Assembly (NCBI RefSeq): GCF_002022505.1
Contig: NZ_CP019781.1
Span: 1,279,001-1,343,000, forward strand
Direction: 5' to 3'
From: Bartonella sp. WD16.2
GTDB taxonomy: Bacteria; Pseudomonadota; Alphaproteobacteria; Rhizobiales; Rhizobiaceae
Length of the DNA: 64,000 nt
Shown here: piece by piece, positions 63,955 through 64,000 of the stretch
How positions within the stretch are numbered: position 1 is the stretch's first letter
Layout of the letters: every line of letters starts with the position of its first letter
Position numbers and translations under genes: made by a program
Notes under the pieces: generated by a model
What the model saw: the letters and a program-made list of their open reading frames with translations, nothing else
Database searches by the model: none
What the model was told of the DNA's origin: nothing

Positions 63955-64000
63955 ATGAAAAAAGATTATATAACTGAAATCCGTGAAATGGTTCTGGCAA
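63955..64000 (+). CDS. Start of next gene, cut off by window end
   Basis: ATG 63955 begins MKKDYITEIREMVLA and is open to the end of the window; it follows flhB by 84 bp in the same direction. An ACAAG stretch precedes it, and no function can be assigned from 15 residues. Confidence 0.4.
   Translation, partial: MKKDYITEIREMVLA

Noticed and set aside
1..64000. tRNA, rRNA, insertion sequences, phage attachment sites
   Set aside because: None could be recognised by eye; no transposase, integrase or tRNA-like cloverleaf was found, so none is reported.

Overview
The window looks like a low-GC alphaproteobacterium of the Rhizobiales, almost certainly a flagellated Bartonella. The evidence is the rhizobial flagellar gene order (motB-motC-fliK, ftcR/rem, flaF-flbT, motE), the Bartonella-type Iba/BafA-like autotransporters, and the AT-rich DNA. 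The species cannot be fixed from the sequence alone.

Region 1 (1-13,610) is the tail and lysis end of a P2-like contractile-tail phage module: a cut-off tail protein, two tandem glycine-rich tail-fibre genes (the first frameshifted), a small tail-fibre-associated protein, a HigBA toxin-antitoxin pair on the opposite strand, then sheath, tube, E/E', tape measure, U, X and D, a muramidase endolysin and an overlapping spanin-like pair. Head genes are not in view, so prophage and gene transfer agent cannot be told apart here.

Region 2 (13,611-16,384) holds two Rha-type phage regulators on the minus strand. Each is preceded by a related ~200-nt structured leader with its own sigma70-like promoter, resembling the Bartonella Brt regulatory RNAs. 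A RelB/DinJ-like antitoxin without a visible toxin and a hypothetical gene follow.

Region 3 (16,385-24,775) is a 2178-residue secreted beta-helix passenger protein with no outer-membrane barrel, then about 1.85 kb without a convincing gene.

Region 4 (24,776-37,898, minus strand) is the first flagellar block: flgE-flgK-flgL-flaF-flbT-flgD-fliQ; the regulator ftcR; and fliF-fliH-like-motB-motC-fliK-slt. flhA and fliR, which normally follow fliQ in relatives, are absent from this place.

Region 5 (37,899-47,063) is an island of three classical autotransporters on the plus strand, set between fliF and flagellin. Two of them share almost identical barrel DNA but have diverged passengers.

Region 6 (47,064-64,000) is the second flagellar block. 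On the minus strand run DUF1217 gene, flgF, fliI, flgB, flgC, fliE, flgG, flgA, flgI, motE, flgH, fliL, fliP and flagellin. Diverging on the plus strand are motA, fliM, a small membrane coiled-coil gene, fliN, fliG, flhB and the start of one more gene. Together the two blocks encode most of the basal body, export apparatus, rod, hook, motor and filament, so the cell is probably motile if flhA and fliR lie elsewhere.
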